Source: CAZIVE01 sp964542435
Lineage (GTDB): Bacteria > Bacteroidota > Bacteroidia > Bacteroidales > Tannerellaceae
DNA: 15,425 nucleotides
Direction: 5' to 3'
Assembly: GCA_964542435.1 (NCBI GenBank)
Contig: CAZIVE010000063.1
Span: 1-15,425 of the forward strand
The notes under the pieces are model-generated. The model was not told the origin of the DNA and did no database searches. It worked only from the letters and a program-made list of their open reading frames with translations. Shown in pieces: positions 14,387-15,425 of the stretch. A program made the translations under genes and the position numbers. The number at the start of each line of letters is the position of its first letter. Within the stretch, counting starts at the first letter, position 1.

Positions 14387-15199
14387 TTATTCTACCTCTA
14401 TGGATCCTTCAAACACAAATTCCGCAGGTCCTGTCATCATCACGTGACGGCTCTCTGCATCCCATTCCACGACCAATCGCCCGCCGTCCATCGTCACGCC
14501 CACCTTTCGTCCACATCGTCCGGAGGTCACGCAAGCCACAGCCACGGCACACGAACCGGTACCACAGGCCATCGTGATGCCTGAACCTCGTTCCCAGACG
14601 CGGACGCGGACCTCATCATACCCATTGATCTCAACAAATTCGACGTTGGTTCCTTCCGGAAACTTCGCATCGTGCTCGATGACGGGACCGACTTCAGAAA
14701 GCGGGATCTTCTCCACCGCATCGGTGAAGATCACGAAATGGGGATTGCCCATCGACACTTTACTGCCACGGAATTTCTCACCTTTTGCCTCCACTGTTAC
14801 GTCACGTTCGCCAACCATCGGTTCGCCCATATCCACCGTGACGCTGATAACCTTTTCATTCTCCACGTTCAGCTTCAGGATCTTGATTCCAGAAAGCGTC
14901 TCGAGGAGAATCTCTCTTTTTGCCGTGAGACCTTTTTCATACACATACTTGCCAATGCAACGGGATGCATTGCCGCACATCTCCGCTTCCGATCCATCTG
15001 CGTTATAGATGTGCATACTGAAATCACCAATCTCCGAATTCCCGATCAGAACAAGTCCGTCAGACCCGATTCCGAAATGTGGTTTACTTAGCTTGATGGC
15101 CAGTGCTGCCGCATCTTTGATCGCTTCGTGTCGCACATCTATATATATGTAGTCGTTGCCGGCACCCTGCATCTTCGTAAATGGGATCTTCTTTGTCAT
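14387..15199 (-). CDS. dapF: Diaminopimelate epimerase
   Basis: This enzyme converts LL- to meso-diaminopimelate without a cofactor, using two cysteines as acid and base. The 270 residues match the family. The N-terminal block is FTKMQGAGNDYIYID with N15. The catalytic cysteines are C75 (MCGNASRC) and C212 (MACGTGSCA), and the conserved WERG precedes the second. In that block the usual GxGET reads GSGIT, so the glutamate next to the threonine is an isoleucine. I chose the ATG at 15199 because the only earlier start in frame is a TTG at 15223 and the family begins here. It is the first gene of the - strand cluster and has a consensus promoter upstream. Confidence 0.95.
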   Translation of the reverse strand: MTKKIPFTKMQGAGNDYIYIDVRHEAIKDAAALAIKLSKPHFGIGSDGLVLIGNSEIGDFSMHIYNADGSEAEMCGNASRCIGKYVYEKGLTAKREILLETLSGIKILKLNVENEKVISVTVDMGEPMVGERDVTVEAKGEKFRGSKVSMGNPHFVIFTDAVEKIPLSEVGPVIEHDAKFPEGTNVEFVEINGYDEVRVRVWERGSGITMACGTGSCAVAVACVTSGRCGRKVGVTMDGGRLVVEWDAESRHVMMTGPAEFVFEGSIEVE

Positions 15200-15247
15200 T
15201 TTTCTTGAGAATTCGTTAATCAATTGTTTTTTTGTCTATTTCTGATG

Positions 15248-15276
15248 CAAATGTAAAGCATTTTGAAATAGTCGAA
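15248..15276 (-). promoter_or_regulatory. Putative promoter of dapF and the nitrogen cluster
   Basis: On the - strand TACATTTG (15255-15248) is an exact match to TAnnTTTG. TTCG (15276-15273), one base off TTTG, lies upstream with 17 bases between, slightly short of the ideal 19. Transcription would start near 15241, about 40 bases before the dapF ATG. It is the only full-consensus -7 box I found in front of any gene of the cluster. Confidence 0.6.
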
Positions 15277-15286
15277 TGGGGAATTG

Positions 15287-15331
15287 GTTACATTTTGAAT
15301 AATACAATGTTTGATGTAACGATTTATTCAA
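15287..15331. promoter_or_regulatory. Two interlocked inverted repeats upstream of the dapF promoter
   Basis: GTTACAT (15287-15293) pairs with ATGTAAC (15314-15320), and TTGAATAA (15295-15302) pairs with TTATTCAA (15324-15331). The arms alternate in order A-B-A'-B'. They start about 10 bases upstream of the -33 region, where activators usually bind, so overlapping regulator sites are the simplest reading. The rest of 15332-15425 is AT-rich with nothing I recognise. Confidence 0.4.
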
Positions 15332-15425
15332 TATTTAATGCAAATAATTGTATATCGAAAGCAAAATAAACAGAATTAACTTCAATCTGTCACAATAGAT
15401 CCTCTGTTTTGTCTGCTCAAGAATA

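Noticed and set aside
15200..15223. TTG start of dapF
   Set aside because: The ATG at 15199 has an A-rich leader and matches where the family begins; the extra eight residues have no family support.
1..15425. Defence system, prophage, insertion sequence or CRISPR array
   Set aside because: All long genes are assigned to housekeeping or nitrogen families and no spaced repeat array, transposase or integrase is visible.

Overview
The window looks like a chromosomal scaffold from a Bacteroidota, most likely a Prevotellaceae or other Bacteroidales member. The evidence is the gene set (type III glutamine synthetase GlnN, LL-diaminopimelate aminotransferase DapL, a divergent P-II, a long TrkH) together with promoters of the Bacteroidetes -33/-7 type (TTG ... 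TAnnTTTG) and A-rich leaders in place of Shine-Dalgarno sites. The genus is an inference. A run of exactly 100 N (3887-3986) marks a scaffold join.

The left part (1-6815) is all on the + strand. It holds a 41-bp tandem repeat at the edge, then trkH-trkA (potassium uptake), pheS with its own promoter, the assembly gap, nth (endonuclease III), and a compact tetR-fabG-rluA-like trio that ends at a strong bidirectional terminator (6836-6873).

The middle, 6816-7146, is a convergent intergenic region with two terminator-like hairpins, one for each direction.

The right part (7147-15199) is all on the - strand. Read in its own direction it is dapF, dapL, a TorF/Gcw_chp-like outer-membrane barrel, a P-II protein, an Amt ammonium transporter, asnA and glnN. 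The genes are closely spaced. The only full-consensus Bacteroidetes -7 box I found in front of any of them is upstream of dapF. The cluster reads as a nitrogen-capture unit: a putative outer-membrane pore, the inner-membrane ammonium channel and its P-II regulator, then two cytosolic enzymes that fix ammonium directly (AsnA onto aspartate, GlnN onto glutamate). It is joined to the last nitrogen-dependent steps of meso-diaminopimelate synthesis (DapL takes its amino group from glutamate). No gltBD is present in the window.

The most interesting items are the barrel protein inside the ammonium operon, the P-II T-loop that lacks the usual glutamine and lysine positions, the interlocked inverted repeats upstream of dapF, the identical 14-nt leaders of the barrel and amt genes, and the extra N-terminal membrane domain of TrkH. 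I found no CRISPR array, tRNA, rRNA, insertion sequence or phage gene.
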